Below, one piece after another: positions 17,201 through 25,506 of a DNA stretch of 39,559 nt (position 1 is its first letter; the number at the start of each line of letters is the position of its first letter). Origin of the DNA: Deltaproteobacteria bacterium (GTDB lineage: Bacteria > UBA10199 > DSSB01 > JACPFA01); assembly GCA_016183235.1 (NCBI GenBank), contig JACPFA010000003.1, positions 1 through 39,559 on the forward strand, in the 5' to 3' direction. The notes below the pieces were generated by a model. That model did not search any database. It saw nothing but the letters and a program-made list of their open reading frames with translations, and had not been told where the DNA came from. A program made the position numbers and the translations under genes.

Positions 17201-18823
17201 CAATTCTTCGCGAATGGGATCGATGGGCGGATTCGTCACTTGCGCAAAGAGTTGTTTAAAATACCAAAAAAGCAACGGGGCTTGGTCTGACAAAACCGCA
17301 ATGGGCGTGTCGGTGCCCATAGAACCAATAGGCTCCTGACCTGCTTCTACCATGGGCTGGAGGATCATGCGTAAATCTTCGGTGGTGTAACCAAAAATCT
17401 TTTGCCGAGTCAGTAAACTGTTAAAATCGGTTGGAGCGCCACTTTGTTTTGCCGCAGGCAGATCTTTAAAATCCACAACCTGACGGACCCATTCATCATA
17501 AGGATGGCTTTGCGCCAGTTCTTGTTTAATTTCTTCGTCACTCACCAATCGACCTTTGGCAATATCAACCAACAACATTTTGCCAGGTTGGAGCCTCCCC
17601 TTTTGCACCACCTTTTCATCGGGAATATCTAAAACCCCGGTTTCGGAGGCCATAATCAAAACATCATCGCTTGTTACCATGAACCGCGAAGGTCTAAGCC
17701 CGTTGCGGTCTAACACCGCGCCAATCACCTGCCCATCGGTAAAGGCCACACAGGCTGGCCCATCCCACGGTTCCATCGTGGTGGCATGGTATTCGTAAAA
17801 ATTTCTCTTTTTAGGATCCATACCAGGATTACCTTGCCATGCCTCGGGGATGAGCATCAGCATCGCATGAGGCAAGCTTCGCCCTCCCATATGGAGAAGT
17901 TCGAGGGCATTATCTAACGAAAATGAATCGCTGCCATCGGGAGTAATGATGGGAAATAATTTTTTGATGTCTGCGCCAAAATATTCTGACTGAAACATTT
18001 GTTGGCGAGTAGCCATCCAATTGCGATTACCCTTTAAGGTGTTAATTTCACCATTGTGAGCCAAATAACGATAAGGGTGGGCCAAGCCCCAAGCGGGAAA
18101 TGTGTTGGTGCTAAATCGCGAGTGCACCAAGGCTAAGGCGCTTTCTAACGCTGGATTTTCAAGATCTGGGAAGTAGTCCTTAAGTTGATCGGCCAACAAC
18201 ATGCCTTTGTAAACCAAGGTGCGACTGCTTAGGCTCACGATAAAAAATAATTTAGCTTGTTTTAAAGTAGAACCATGGATTTCGTGCTCAGCCCGTTTAG
18301 AAATTAAATAGAGTTTGCGTTCAAAGGCATCTTGCCCAAGATTTGGCGATTTGTTTTGAATAAAGGCCTGGCGAACCACCGGCTCGACGGCTTTAGACTC
18401 TTTGCCCAAATCAGAATTATCGGTTGGCACATCTCTAAAACCCAGCAAGACCTGCCCTTCTTCTTGAATAATATTTGTTAAAATTTGCTCGCATTGCGCA
18501 CGCTCTTTGGGATCTTGGGGCAAGAAGAGCATGCCCACGGCATAGTTGCCAGGTTCCGGCAAAGAAAACCCCAAGGCCTTTTCTTGTGCCTTGAAAAGGC
18601 GATGCGGGATTTGAATAAGAATGCCCGCCCCATCACCGGTTTTAGGGTCACAACCACAGGCCCCACGGTGGGCAAGATTTAATAAAATTTGCACCCCATC
18701 GGTAACAATCTTATGAGATTTGCCACCCTTCATGTTGACCACAAAGCCCACCCCACAAGCTTCGTGTTCGAAGCTTGGGTCATAAAGCCCATGATTTTTC
18801 AGCTCTTCCTGAATAGGATGCAT
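14273..18823 (-). CDS. gltB: Glutamate synthase large subunit GltB
   Basis: 1516-residue ferredoxin/NADPH-type glutamate synthase large subunit, the glutamate-forming step of ammonia assimilation. Domains in order: class II amidotransferase starting at Cys23 (EACGVGF), which must be exposed by removal of a 22-residue propeptide; a central domain (about 480-770); the FMN-binding synthase domain (about 830-1200) with 3Fe-4S cysteines near 1135-1147 ([12 protein letters not shown]); and a GXGXG beta-helix (about 1265-1460). No frameshift or missing core motif was seen. The start has the ribosome site TTGAGGT. It is followed by gltD four bases later. Confidence 0.97.
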   Translation of the reverse strand: MHPIQEELKNHGLYDPSFEHEACGVGFVVNMKGGKSHKIVTDGVQILLNLAHRGACGCDPKTGDGAGILIQIPHRLFKAQEKALGFSLPEPGNYAVGMLFLPQDPKERAQCEQILTNIIQEEGQVLLGFRDVPTDNSDLGKESKAVEPVVRQAFIQNKSPNLGQDAFERKLYLISKRAEHEIHGSTLKQAKLFFIVSLSSRTLVYKGMLLADQLKDYFPDLENPALESALALVHSRFSTNTFPAWGLAHPYRYLAHNGEINTLKGNRNWMATRQQMFQSEYFGADIKKLFPIITPDGSDSFSLDNALELLHMGGRSLPHAMLMLIPEAWQGNPGMDPKKRNFYEYHATTMEPWDGPACVAFTDGQVIGAVLDRNGLRPSRFMVTSDDVLIMASETGVLDIPDEKVVQKGRLQPGKMLLVDIAKGRLVSDEEIKQELAQSHPYDEWVRQVVDFKDLPAAKQSGAPTDFNSLLTRQKIFGYTTEDLRMILQPMVEAGQEPIGSMGTDTPIAVLSDQAPLLFWYFKQLFAQVTNPPIDPIREELVMSLVGYLGSEGNLLDVGSSHCHRIRLKEPLLFNPDLEKLREVATNGFKSKALPILFEKNDDAKILHKNLREALANLFAQAKRAILEEKCNLIIISDRGADAKHIPIPSLLATSGLHHFLIQERLRTYCSIIVESGEPREVSHFALLIGYGANAINPYLALESLEDLQREGYLDPKYKTPEIFEKYRKAVNKGLYKVFSKMGISTFQSYNGAQIFEAIGLNRSVIDQYFTGTISRLEGVGLEVLAKEAYLRHRVAYPQVAMNVAELPVGGQYHFRVRGEYHSWNPESVAIMQRAVRENRYETFKTFSQIINEQNQHLCTLRGLLKFKPQKSIPLAEVEPVSEIVKRFATGAMSFGSISKEAHETLAIAMNRIGGKSNTGEGGEEPERFIPLPNGDSRRSAIKQVASGRFGVTTHYLVNADELQIKMAQGAKPGEGGQLPGHKVDRVIARTRYSTPGVGLISPPPHHDIYSIEDLAQLIFDLKNVNPQARITVKLVAESGVGTVAAGVAKAHADMILISGYDGGTGASPLSSIKHAGIPWEIGLAETQQILVAQNLRSRTAIQTDGQLKTGRDVIIATLLGAEEFGFATAPLVATGCILMRKCHLNTCPVGIATQNPELRKKFTGTPEHVINYFFFVAEEIRELMAQLGFRRLVDMVGRTDVLDVDAAVNHWKARGLDLSPVLYRPRAASEVGTHCQMKQDHGIDKILDHELIAKAQPAIEKGEFVQWEMPIRNIHRTTGAMLSGILAKKYGPQGLPDATIKVKFKGSAGQSFGAFLMSGVEFTVEGDTNDYMGKGLFGGRIIVYPPKDSKFVPEQNIIVGNVLLYGAIRGEAFIRGLAGERFCVRNSGATAIVEGLGDHGCEYMTGGRVVVIGPVGRNFAAGMSGGVAYVLDEQGDFRSKCNLELVALETLDSNDEKFVKQLIMRHEQYTDSTVAKRILKDWDHYLAKFLKVMPTDYKLALKELEEEGETDTKVA

Positions 18824-18916
18824 GACTCATACCTCAACTAATTCCAAAAATTGGGGAACTCGTTTGTTTACTCCCCTTTGTGGGACGTTTTCAAGGCTAA
18901 ATTCCACGATCGAGGC

Positions 18917-19012
18917 TGTCATTACTGTCATTGCGAACCCCTTTTAGGGGTGAAGCAATCTCACACATTACGAGAGATTGCTTCGCTGCTGCTCGCAATG
19001 ACAGTAATGACG
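18917..19012. repeat. Family B full element with extended outer arms
   Basis: TGTCATTACTGTCATTGCGA at the left mirrors CGCAATGACAGTAATGACGA at the right. Inner half-sites GAAGCAATCTC and GAGATTGCTTCG are present. It lies between the yajQ end and the gltB start, in the expected gltB 5' region. Confidence 0.8.
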
Positions 19013-19014
19013 AA

Positions 19015-19500
19015 TTAATCCTTAAAATTATTAAACTGGAGTGGCACATTTAATTCATTGGTGCGCAACAAGGCCATCACTTCTTGCAAATCATCTTTTT
19101 TCTTGCCTGTCACCCTTAGTTTTTCTTCTAAGATTTGGGCTTGAACTTTAAGCCCTGCGTCTTTGATTTTTTTCACCAAGGCCTTGGCCTTTTCGGTAGG
19201 AATCCCTTGTAGAATTTTGACTTCACAACGTAAGGTGCCACCACTGGCCCCCTCGGGCGTGCCAAATTCTAAGGCATTGGGGGCAATGCTACGTTTCACG
19301 GCTTTAGCCAATACAATATCTTTGACTGCCTTTAATTTATAATCATCGTCACTGATAATGACGATTTTATCTTTTTCTAAAGTGATTTGGGTTTTAGAAC
19401 CCTTAAAATCATAGCGATTTTGAATTTCTTTGATCGCTTGATTCACGGCATTATCAAGTTCCTGGTTGTTGACTTCAGACACTGCATCAAAGGATGGCAT
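19015..19500 (-). CDS. yajQ: YajQ-family nucleotide-binding protein
   Basis: 161-residue cytoplasmic YajQ (DUF520) protein. Family members bind nucleotides or RNA, and in some bacteria they are cyclic-di-GMP effectors. Diagnostic segments are the MPSFDAVSEVNNQELDNAVNQ start, RYDFKGSK (29-36), and SIAPNALEFG... leading to an LRCEVK strand. Two ferredoxin-like halves are expected. The length is typical. The ribosome site TAGGAG lies inside the eight-base gap after lolA, so the two are co-transcribed. No GGDEF or EAL gene is in the window, so a c-di-GMP role is not testable here. Confidence 0.93.
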   Translation of the reverse strand: MPSFDAVSEVNNQELDNAVNQAIKEIQNRYDFKGSKTQITLEKDKIVIISDDDYKLKAVKDIVLAKAVKRSIAPNALEFGTPEGASGGTLRCEVKILQGIPTEKAKALVKKIKDAGLKVQAQILEEKLRVTGKKKDDLQEVMALLRTNELNVPLQFNNFKD

Positions 19501-19508
19501 AGGGGCTC

Positions 19509-20189
19509 CTAATCAATAGAATTGCGATTAATCTCTTTAACTCCCTTTTCTTTAAATTCAAACACCTCGTCCGCAATACCAGAATTAAAGGCAATGTCTC
19601 TAAAAAAATATTGGGTGCGATTCCCCGATTTGTTAAAAAAAACGGCTTGCCTAGTTAAATAACTTTTGCCCTCAAAACCCATCCAAATTTCTTGAAAAGA
19701 AGTATCGGGATTCAGGGGGGTAAGCTTTAACCACTTCAACTTAGAGTCTAAGCCCAGCACTTGCTTAAAGGTTTTTTGATCGAGGTTGTCAATTTTAAAT
19801 TCGCGAGTCAGGTTACCCAAGCCCCCTAAAAAACTCAAGGCCTCGGGGGTTAGATTAGCACGATTCATCTTAACCACACTCACTTGAGTATCGCCGGGTT
19901 GGTAAAACCAAATCTTCTTGCCATTGGCCAAATAAATCCTGCCACGGGGGCCGGTGTATTCGATCTTAAATTTATTTTGGCGTTTGAGTTGGGATTTGCC
20001 GGTTTTGTTAATCTCTTTTTCTAAAGATTCAATATAGGTGGTTTGCTCAAAAGAAAAAGTCATGTCTTGAATACCCTCATAAACCCTTTGCACGTTTTTA
20101 CCCAACTCAACTGAGGTTTCGGCATCAAGAGTAAAACTGCAAAACATCAAGCCCATGAATAAAAAAAAATTTATTAACCGTCCCATCAT
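19509..20189 (-). CDS. lolA: Outer-membrane lipoprotein carrier protein LolA
   Basis: About 226 residues: the periplasmic chaperone that ferries lipoproteins from LolCDE to the outer membrane. A signal peptide (MMGRLINFFLFMGLMFCSF, ending LDA) precedes a LolA beta-barrel body with the family segments MTFSFEQTTYIES, GPRGRIYLANGKKIWFYQPGD and a hydrophobic LDSKLKWLKLTP strand. The start is ATG 20189 or 20186 (MM). The first codons lie inside the left arm of an inverted repeat (20173-20199), so the element defines the translation start. The frame is open further upstream to 20276, but that is repeat. It is followed by yajQ after eight bases. The many lipoproteins in the window are its natural cargo. 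Confidence 0.9.
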   Translation of the reverse strand: MMGRLINFFLFMGLMFCSFTLDAETSVELGKNVQRVYEGIQDMTFSFEQTTYIESLEKEINKTGKSQLKRQNKFKIEYTGPRGRIYLANGKKIWFYQPGDTQVSVVKMNRANLTPEALSFLGGLGNLTREFKIDNLDQKTFKQVLGLDSKLKWLKLTPLNPDTSFQEIWMGFEGKSYLTRQAVFFNKSGNRTQYFFRDIAFNSGIADEVFEFKEKGVKEINRNSID

Positions 20190-20349
20190 AGTATGGACAT
20201 ATGACATAAGATCATGAGCCGAGACAAGGAAGATGAGCAAAAAGCGCGAAGGCGTAGCTATAGCTACGTTGAGCACTTTTTGCGAAATCTGACGCAGTCG
20301 CAGGCCATGAGCTGAAGTCAGATGTCTATACTATGATGGGACGGTTAAT
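20173..20349. repeat. Inverted-repeat element with 27-base arms (MITE-like)
   Basis: The arms 20173-20199 (ATTAACCGTCCCATCATAGT...) and 20323-20349 (...ACTATGATGGGACGGTTAAT) are complementary with one mismatch. Weaker pairing continues inward. The centre holds the perfect 16-base palindrome CGTAGCTATAGCTACG (20253-20268). No protein is encoded. The left arm supplies the lolA start codons. It may be a miniature transposable element or a large structured RNA. Confidence 0.75.
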
Positions 20350-20416
20350 ATGCCTCTTGATATCATTTGAATTATCTTTTAACACAACACCATTGTCATT
20401 GCGAGTGTGAATGAAT

Positions 20417-20526
20417 GGATGCTGGATCCCCGGATCAAGTCCGGGGCAGGCTCGTCCGGCATGACGGCGCTACGTCATCCCGGACCAAGCCTGCCCCGGC
20501 CAGCGAGCCGGGGATCCGGGATCCAT
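20417..20526. repeat. Family A repeats, two copies facing each other
   Basis: GCTGGATCCCCGGATCAAGT..., then GGCATGACGG, GTCATCCCGGACCAAGCC, and finally GAGCCGGGGATCCGGGATCC form a compound palindrome. It occupies the gap before the dehydrogenase gene. The gap 20350-20549 otherwise holds only a partial family B edge at about 20394-20405. Confidence 0.75.
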
Positions 20527-20549
20527 ATATGTATGATAGTGTTAAAATT

Positions 20550-21341
20550 ATGGCTTTAACTAAAATAATTCTCATCACCGGCGCCTCTATGGGGATTGGT
20601 GCAAGCCTTGCCAAGGCCTTTGCCAAACCCAATCATCATTTAATTTTAGTGGCCCGCAGTGAAGACAAATTAAAAAAGCTTGCCTCAAGCCTACAAGGGA
20701 AATGCGCGAAGGCTGATTATTTTGCAACCGATCTAACTTCAGCCTCAGGTAGGCAAGCCCTTTTAGATTGGTTTACCACTTACTTTCAAGATTTGCATGT
20801 CTTGATCAACAATGCAGGCATGGGCATTTATGGGCCTTTAGTGAAAAACGATTTTGATTCAATACGAAAATTGTTCGAACTTAACTTTTTTGCCTGTGTA
20901 GATCTCATTCAAAAATTCACCCCTTTTTTATCGGGCCGATCCAAAGCCACGATCATTAATACCTCTTCAATTGCCGGCCACCGTGGGGTGCCGCTCATGA
21001 GTATTTATTGTGCCAGCAAGTTTGCCCTCAATGGTTTGGTTGAATCGATCCGCCCTGAACTTAAATCTTTAGGGATTCATTGCTTGAATATTTACCCAGG
21101 TGTTACCAATACACCTTTTTCAGAAAATGCCATTGAGCGCGGTTGGCAACCCACCCCGGCTAACAAACGTTTTTCGGATAGCCCTGATAAGGTCGCCCGC
21201 AAGACCTATCGAGCTTATTTAAAAGGATCGCGCGAACATTTTATCAACTTCACCAACCCTTGGGTCCGGGGCATGAATTTTATCGCGCCCCGTTTGGTCG
21301 ATTGGATATTGTCGCGTTTTTATCGTCGTAACTATAGTTAA
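20550..21341 (+). CDS. Short-chain dehydrogenase/reductase (SDR, classical type)
   Basis: 263-residue NAD(P)-dependent oxidoreductase of unknown substrate. The cofactor motif TGASMGIG lies at 10-17, the LINNAGMGIYG strand near 85-95, and the active-site pair Tyr153/Lys157 in YCASK, with a Ser about 13 residues earlier (NTSSIAG). A hydrophobic C-terminal helix (WVRGMNFIAPRLVDWIL) may contact membranes. The ATG at 20550 (MALTKIILITG) is preferred. An ATG at 20529 would add seven residues next to the family A repeat, and the frame is open to 20415 only through repeat. No strong ribosome site is visible. The next gene begins 17 bases downstream. Confidence 0.88.
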   Translation: MALTKIILITGASMGIGASLAKAFAKPNHHLILVARSEDKLKKLASSLQGKCAKADYFATDLTSASGRQALLDWFTTYFQDLHVLINNAGMGIYGPLVKNDFDSIRKLFELNFFACVDLIQKFTPFLSGRSKATIINTSSIAGHRGVPLMSIYCASKFALNGLVESIRPELKSLGIHCLNIYPGVTNTPFSENAIERGWQPTPANKRFSDSPDKVARKTYRAYLKGSREHFINFTNPWVRGMNFIAPRLVDWILSRFYRRNYS

Positions 21342-21358
21342 AATCTAGAGGTCTTTCT

Positions 21359-22141
21359 ATGGCTGACCCTCCTATCCCCTGTCAAAAATTGCCCACGACA
21401 CGTTCTACAGACGAAATGATTTTTCAAGACCCCTTTGATCCTTGTAAAGCCAGTCCCGTGCCTCCTGCACAACCCGAGTCTCATCCCGATTTTTTCTTAC
21501 TCATTGATCAACCCACCGACACTCAATTGTCTCTCCTAATGTTTCCTTCTATTCCTCAAACAGATTCTGCCGATCTTGGTAACATAGCCAATAAGGGATT
21601 GACCTTCAAAAGCAGTTTCGATCAAATTACTTTACGCTATGTGGGTGCTGACCGAATCCACGACACCTTACATTCAGCCACCCTTACTTGGAGCCACGAA
21701 CCTCTCAACCAATGGGCAACGGAGCAGGTGGTCACGGCAATGCGTGCTGTATTGCCAGAGGATTTTTTTCTCACCCGACCTGATTGGAAACTGCGTTTAA
21801 TTACCGGAGGCTATGCCGACTACTTGCAAAAAAAGAATTCTTCTGCGGAAGAAAATAAATCCTTCGCCATTGACGCTGGCTTCTTGGTGGGGGGAAACCT
21901 TGATTTTTCTTTCGCTTACTTTGACTCGACACTACTGATTCAATCAAAGTTTCCTATGATTCAAAGTTCGACCGTTAACAAAGAACTGCGCCCTGAAGAT
22001 TTGTTAACTGAAATTGCCTTAACTTATCATCTTTTCGAAAACCAATTAAGGGTTGGCACACGAGTTTATGTGAATGGCGGCCTCACCATACAAGATTTGT
22101 TGTTTAACAATTGGATCTTCACACTAGAAATGGACATCTAA
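21359..22141 (+). CDS. Unrecognised protein, beta-rich C-terminus, no signal peptide
   Basis: 260 residues with the ribosome site AGAGGT before the ATG. The N-terminal 50 residues are Pro/Asp-rich with Cys8 and Cys29, and probably unstructured. The C-terminal half alternates hydrophobic and polar residues (AIDAGFLVGGNLDFSFAYFDS, LRVGTRVYVNGGL, WIFTLEMDI), as in beta-barrel strands, and ends close to the terminus with aromatic/aliphatic residues. There is no N-terminal signal. It lies between the SDR gene and trmL on the same strand, with a five-base gap before the trmL start. No family assigned. It shares the 'barrel-like without signal' character with the gene at 24053. Confidence 0.6.
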   Translation: MADPPIPCQKLPTTRSTDEMIFQDPFDPCKASPVPPAQPESHPDFFLLIDQPTDTQLSLLMFPSIPQTDSADLGNIANKGLTFKSSFDQITLRYVGADRIHDTLHSATLTWSHEPLNQWATEQVVTAMRAVLPEDFFLTRPDWKLRLITGGYADYLQKKNSSAEENKSFAIDAGFLVGGNLDFSFAYFDSTLLIQSKFPMIQSSTVNKELRPEDLLTEIALTYHLFENQLRVGTRVYVNGGLTIQDLLFNNWIFTLEMDI

Positions 22142-22146
22142 GATTC

Positions 22147-22596
22147 ATGCCCATTGTCCTTCACCAACCCAAAATTCCACCCAACACTGGTAATATTGCT
22201 CGCCTCTGTGTGGGCACCCAAACAATTTTACATTTAATTGGGCCTTTAGGTTTTTCGATTGGTGATAAAGAATTAAAACGTGCCGGGCTCGATTATTGGA
22301 AAGACCTTACTTGTTTTTACCACGACAATTTTGAGCATTTTTTAAAAAACACTCAGCCCCAACGCATGTTTTTTTATTCTACGAAAGGGCAACGCCCTTA
22401 CACCCAAGCAACTTATACTGCGAATGATTTTTTAATCTTTGGTTCTGAAACCCAAGGCCTGCCCGCCTCACTATTAAAAAAATATGCTGAACACGTTTAC
22501 ACCATTCCCATGTACGGACCCATTCGTAGCCTGAACCTATCAACCGCTGTAGGCATCGTGCTTTATGAAGCCCTTCGCCAAATTAAGAAATTTTAG
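22147..22596 (+). CDS. trmL: tRNA (cytidine/uridine-34-2'-O)-methyltransferase TrmL
   Basis: 149-residue SPOUT-class methyltransferase that 2'-O-methylates the wobble base of tRNA-Leu isoacceptors. All three knot motifs are visible: MPIVLHQPKIPPNTGNIAR at the start, FGSETQGLP near residue 100, and IPMYGPIRSLNLSTAVGIVLYEA near 120-142. The start is the ATG at 22147, five bases after the upstream stop. An earlier in-frame ATG at 22111 would overlap that gene and is not needed by the family. It is convergent with the next gene, with only six bases between. Confidence 0.94.
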   Translation: MPIVLHQPKIPPNTGNIARLCVGTQTILHLIGPLGFSIGDKELKRAGLDYWKDLTCFYHDNFEHFLKNTQPQRMFFYSTKGQRPYTQATYTANDFLIFGSETQGLPASLLKKYAEHVYTIPMYGPIRSLNLSTAVGIVLYEALRQIKKF

Positions 22597-22602
22597 AGAC
22601 CC

Positions 22603-23286
22603 CTAAGGATGAATTTCATCGTTGGGATCGGCATCAATCGTATCACCCTCCCCATGCGTATAAATCACATCTTTTGCCCCATCGTTAGCTTCAACCTCAT
22701 CACCATCTTCTCCGGTATGAATCACGCTGCCCCCACCGTGAGTTTGTATGCTGTCTTGACCCTGGGACGTCCAAATTTCAGCCACCCCTCCACCCGCACG
22801 GACTTCGTCATCGCCTTCGCAGGTATTGATGAGATGCGCTCCATCCCCTCTTACTTTGACACTATCATTCATATGCCCAGTCGTAATTCTTGTATCGCCT
22901 TCACCATAAGAGATTACCGTTAAAGGACAGTTTTGATGACCTTCGACAAAGGCATCGTAAGTATGCTCATAGGTTTTACCTGGACCTACTTTAATAACCC
23001 CAGGGCATTCTTCAACCGGTGCCTTAACATCTTTACACGCACCCAGCTCAGGGATGGGAGGTGGAGGCGGTGGAGGTGGAGGTGGAGGTGGAGTTTTGCA
23101 ACTCCCATCTTGGACTATTGTGGGATAAGCACAATTTTTTGGGATACCCACTTTAACTTTTACGGGATTAGTACCCTTTTGGATTGTTTTTGAATCAATG
23201 ATAACTTTTTTAGGAATTTTTTCTTCCCCATAGGCCAAAGGATTAAAAATCAATAATAAGGCCAAGAAACCCAGAAAATTCTTCAT
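22603..23286 (-). CDS. Secreted poly-Pro/RTX-like beta-roll protein
   Basis: 227 residues with a signal peptide (1-20) and the ribosome site AAGGGGG. A Lys-rich stretch and CAYPTIVQDGSC are followed by twelve consecutive prolines (66-77). From about residue 124 to the end, short repeats (EGDTRITTG, NDSVKVRGDG, GDDEVRAGGG, GQDSIQTHGG, DGDEVEANDG, EGDTIDADP) recur every 18-20 residues with the pattern G-(E/D/Q)-D-x-(I/V). This resembles degenerate hemolysin-type (RTX) calcium-binding parallel beta-rolls. It is highly acidic. There is no C-terminal type I secretion sequence or ABC exporter nearby. Function unknown; probably periplasmic or surface calcium binding. Confidence 0.7.
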   Translation of the reverse strand: MKNFLGFLALLLIFNPLAYGEEKIPKKVIIDSKTIQKGTNPVKVKVGIPKNCAYPTIVQDGSCKTPPPPPPPPPPPPIPELGACKDVKAPVEECPGVIKVGPGKTYEHTYDAFVEGHQNCPLTVISYGEGDTRITTGHMNDSVKVRGDGAHLINTCEGDDEVRAGGGVAEIWTSQGQDSIQTHGGGSVIHTGEDGDEVEANDGAKDVIYTHGEGDTIDADPNDEIHP

Positions 23287-23459
23287 AGCATACCCCCTTT
23301 TGAATTTTCATTATAAGGGTAATTTACAAAAAGGTAAAAAGAATTTGTTTTTTAAAATCTTGCTGATGCCTTTCTTATAACTCATTGCTTTCTCAGGCAT
23401 AATTATAGACATGTTGCAGCAAATACAATATTCATGCATATTTGCTGGCAATTCGTCTA

Positions 23460-23487
23460 TTGAGATTTCCGATAATTTTAATATAAT
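23460..23487 (+). promoter_or_regulatory. Sigma-70-like promoter
   Basis: TTGAGA (23460-23465), a 16-base spacer and a perfect TATAAT (23482-23487), in an AT-rich gap about 65 bases ahead of the membrane-protein ATG at 23552. Confidence 0.5.
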
Positions 23488-23551
23488 AGAATAGAATCAG
23501 CAAGTTACGTGACGGGTTGCGTCAGAGACTTTGCTGGTGGAGGAGGTAAGT

Positions 23552-23953
23552 ATGTCGAAGTCTTTTACTAAATTAATGGTAGCGGGGTTCTTGGCAACCT
23601 TAGCCATGGCAGTCTTTACCCTGTTGGGCCGACATTTCAGCCTACCCATTCACTTTTGGGTTAACACCTTTAGTGATCGGTTTGGGCAAAATACCCTTTA
23701 TGGTTACCTCGCGTTCTTTGGCGCTGGGGTCATCATGGCGGTACTTTACAGTCGGGCCTTTCATGGGCGGCTTCCGGGCACATCGTATCGCGCTGGGATT
23801 CTGTATGGCGTAATGATGTGGCTGGTAAGCGTTGTTGCCATTGCGCCAGCGCTTCACCTTGGATTCTTTTTGGGATCTGCTGCCACAGCGGTAGGCACAC
23901 TGGCGGCCTATGCGGTGTATGGTGGAATTTTGGGCTATATCCACGACGCTTGA
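23552..23953 (+). CDS. Four-helix integral membrane protein, unknown
   Basis: 133 residues from the ATG at 23552, preceded by a strong GAGGAGGT ribosome site. Four hydrophobic helices lie at about 9-28, 48-67, 79-100 and 105-125. It has a small, Gly/Ala-rich composition and few charged residues apart from Arg/His in the loops. It superficially resembles small uncharacterised membrane families such as DUF6789/DUF1440, but I cannot assign one. Preceded by a good sigma-70-like promoter and followed by a terminator hairpin, so it is monocistronic. Confidence 0.7.
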   Translation: MSKSFTKLMVAGFLATLAMAVFTLLGRHFSLPIHFWVNTFSDRFGQNTLYGYLAFFGAGVIMAVLYSRAFHGRLPGTSYRAGILYGVMMWLVSVVAIAPALHLGFFLGSAATAVGTLAAYAVYGGILGYIHDA

Positions 23954-24007
23954 ACTTAAGAGACCTTAGAGTTTATTTCGGGGCAATCACCCGGTAGCCC
24001 TCCTTGG

Positions 24008-24045
24008 AATCGATGGGGAGGAAATCTCTTCCTCCCCCATTGATT
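24008..24045. terminator. Bidirectional terminator hairpin between convergent genes
   Basis: AATCGATGGGGAGGAA pairs with TTCCTCCCCCATTGATT around a five-base loop (ATCTC), giving a 16-bp stem with one bulge and a mismatch. It sits between convergent stops. It has no long U-tract, so termination efficiency is uncertain. Confidence 0.5.
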
Positions 24046-24052
24046 CTACAAT

Positions 24053-25069
24053 CTACCATAGGGCAAAAATTCTTGCGCCTGGGACCCAAGCCACATCGGT
24101 GTTAGGTTGAAACAAGGTTTGTAACCCAGCGGTAAGACCCAACTTAACTTCTTCACCTACCTGAACATCGCGGCGATAAAAAAACTCAACGGCTTGCACA
24201 TGCCCCTCTTCACCTTCACCGGTTTCTGCATTTGGGATCAAAGTGTCCCCTTGATCATAGGCGTAGGCAAAGCCAAAAACATTCTCACCAAAAACACCTA
24301 ATAATTGCGGGCTGAGACCAAAAGAATCTTTGTTGGCTTCATCAAAAATATACCCTAATTGGAGGCCAAAACGCATATGCTCACCCAATTGTTGCTCGAT
24401 AAAACCACCCACCGTCGTGCCGCCATGGGGCACATTAACTTGATTTTCTTCATCGAGAGTGCTGCCGTGAGTATTCACAACGACAAAATGAATTGCTCCT
24501 TCCCAATGCGAACCGCGAGCCCAAGGCACCCCCAAACGGGCAAAGCTCATCACATCTTGGGAACCAAAGGCATCCCAGCCAAAACCAGCAGCTACGATCA
24601 GAAAATCGGCATCATAGCTCCCCCCAAACCCAGGCATAACGAGTGAGGCCGGTAGTTGAAAGGTTCTAGGCCGCCAAATACCACCATTTAAAAACAAACG
24701 ATTTTCATCACGAGTGGTATTCGAAGGAAAAATATAACGAGCAGGGTCGGTAATCCCCAACTTAAAATCAGCGCCATGTGCTTTGTAACCTAAGGCTGCT
24801 TCGTAACGGCGAACCGTTTCATCGAGCTCACCCACAAAGTCCCCATTGGTGCCCAGCAAATAGCCTTCGGGCAAATCTTCGCCAAAGCCTACTTCAAAAG
24901 ATAACAATAAATTCAAATCTTTAAGTACAAGGTGCTCTACCCCCATGTCCCCAAAGGGGGCTTCAAAAATAGCGTCCATTGAACCATTGAGGGTACAGGC
25001 ATCACTTGCAGTTTCGATGTTTGGATTACATTGACCAATCGTTACAATATCTAATGTCGGTCGAACCAT
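24053..25069 (-). CDS. Porin-like beta-barrel protein lacking a signal peptide
   Basis: 338 residues from the ATG at 25069, with the ribosome site GGGAGA seven bases ahead. Amphipathic strands with aromatic girdles run throughout (LLLSFEVGFGEDLPEGYLL, ADFKLGITD, FLIVAAGFGWDAF, HWEGAIHFVVVN, MRFGLQLGYIFDE, VFGFAYAYD, VKLGLTAGLQTLF). The chain ends in an aromatic residue (FALW), typical of outer-membrane barrels recognised by the BAM machinery. The N-terminus (MVRPTLDIVTIGQCN) is not a signal peptide, and no upstream start that would add one was found. Function unknown. The barrel call is pattern-based. Confidence 0.6.
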   Translation of the reverse strand: MVRPTLDIVTIGQCNPNIETASDACTLNGSMDAIFEAPFGDMGVEHLVLKDLNLLLSFEVGFGEDLPEGYLLGTNGDFVGELDETVRRYEAALGYKAHGADFKLGITDPARYIFPSNTTRDENRLFLNGGIWRPRTFQLPASLVMPGFGGSYDADFLIVAAGFGWDAFGSQDVMSFARLGVPWARGSHWEGAIHFVVVNTHGSTLDEENQVNVPHGGTTVGGFIEQQLGEHMRFGLQLGYIFDEANKDSFGLSPQLLGVFGENVFGFAYAYDQGDTLIPNAETGEGEEGHVQAVEFFYRRDVQVGEEVKLGLTAGLQTLFQPNTDVAWVPGARIFALW

Positions 25070-25194
25070 AATTTTCTCCCAGGCTTAAATTGGGGCAAGA
25101 GAAATAAGGCGAGTGGCGAGCGCAAACACTTATTTCGTACAAGCCTATGACAAGTTGCGTTATTTTTATAAAATATTTATCTACGTTTTAAGGC

Positions 25195-25222
25195 TTGTAA
25201 TATACATATTTATACATATAAT
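25195..25222 (+). promoter_or_regulatory. Promoter/operator candidate for brnTA
   Basis: TTGTAA (25195-25200), 16 bases, then TATAAT (25217-25222). Two direct copies of ATACATAT (about 25202 and 25212) lie between and over the boxes, a plausible BrnA-binding operator. The -10 ends five bases before the brnT ATG, so the transcript would be almost leaderless. No Shine-Dalgarno is seen. Confidence 0.4.
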
Positions 25223-25227
25223 AACAT

Positions 25228-25506
25228 ATGACATACACTTTTGAGTGGGATTTTGAAAAGGAGCTCCAGAATATTCAAAAACATGGGGTTACCTTTGATG
25301 AGGCTTTGCAGGTGTTTACAGATCCTAAGGTTATCCACCTTGAAGATGAATCTCATTCTAGTGAAGAAGATCGTTATTATGCTGTTGGTAAAACCTATCA
25401 AGGGTGCGTATTAACAGTGAGATATCCGTGGCGAAAAAAAGTGATCCGTATTTTTGGTGCTGCTTATTGGCGAAAATGGAGAAAATTTTATGAAAAAAAT
25501 ACCTGA
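25228..25506 (+). CDS. brnT: BrnT-family toxin
   Basis: 92-residue member of the BrnT family (RelE-like fold ribonuclease toxins that block translation). FEWDFEKELQNIQKHGVTFDEAL at 5-27 is the family start, followed by DRYYAVG. The end RIFGAAYWRKWRKFYE replaces the usual 'RIISAR...ER..Y' segment. The Ser-Ala-Arg is therefore changed to Gly-Ala-Ala, which may weaken or change activity. The antitoxin gene overlaps by 17 bases, the usual toxin-first order. Autoregulation by BrnT-BrnA at the upstream AT-rich repeats is expected from the family. Confidence 0.88.
   Translation: MTYTFEWDFEKELQNIQKHGVTFDEALQVFTDPKVIHLEDESHSSEEDRYYAVGKTYQGCVLTVRYPWRKKVIRIFGAAYWRKWRKFYEKNT

Noticed and set aside
14273-18823. 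Frameshift or split in gltB
   Set aside because: The 1516-residue frame is continuous with all expected domains.
20173-20349. Insertion sequence with transposase
   Set aside because: The element has terminal inverted repeats but only about 120 internal bases and no coding capacity. It is better described as MITE-like or a structured element.
20415-20549. N-terminal extension of the short-chain dehydrogenase
   Set aside because: The extension is family A repeat sequence. SDR proteins start a few residues before the TGxxxGIG motif, as does the ATG at 20550.
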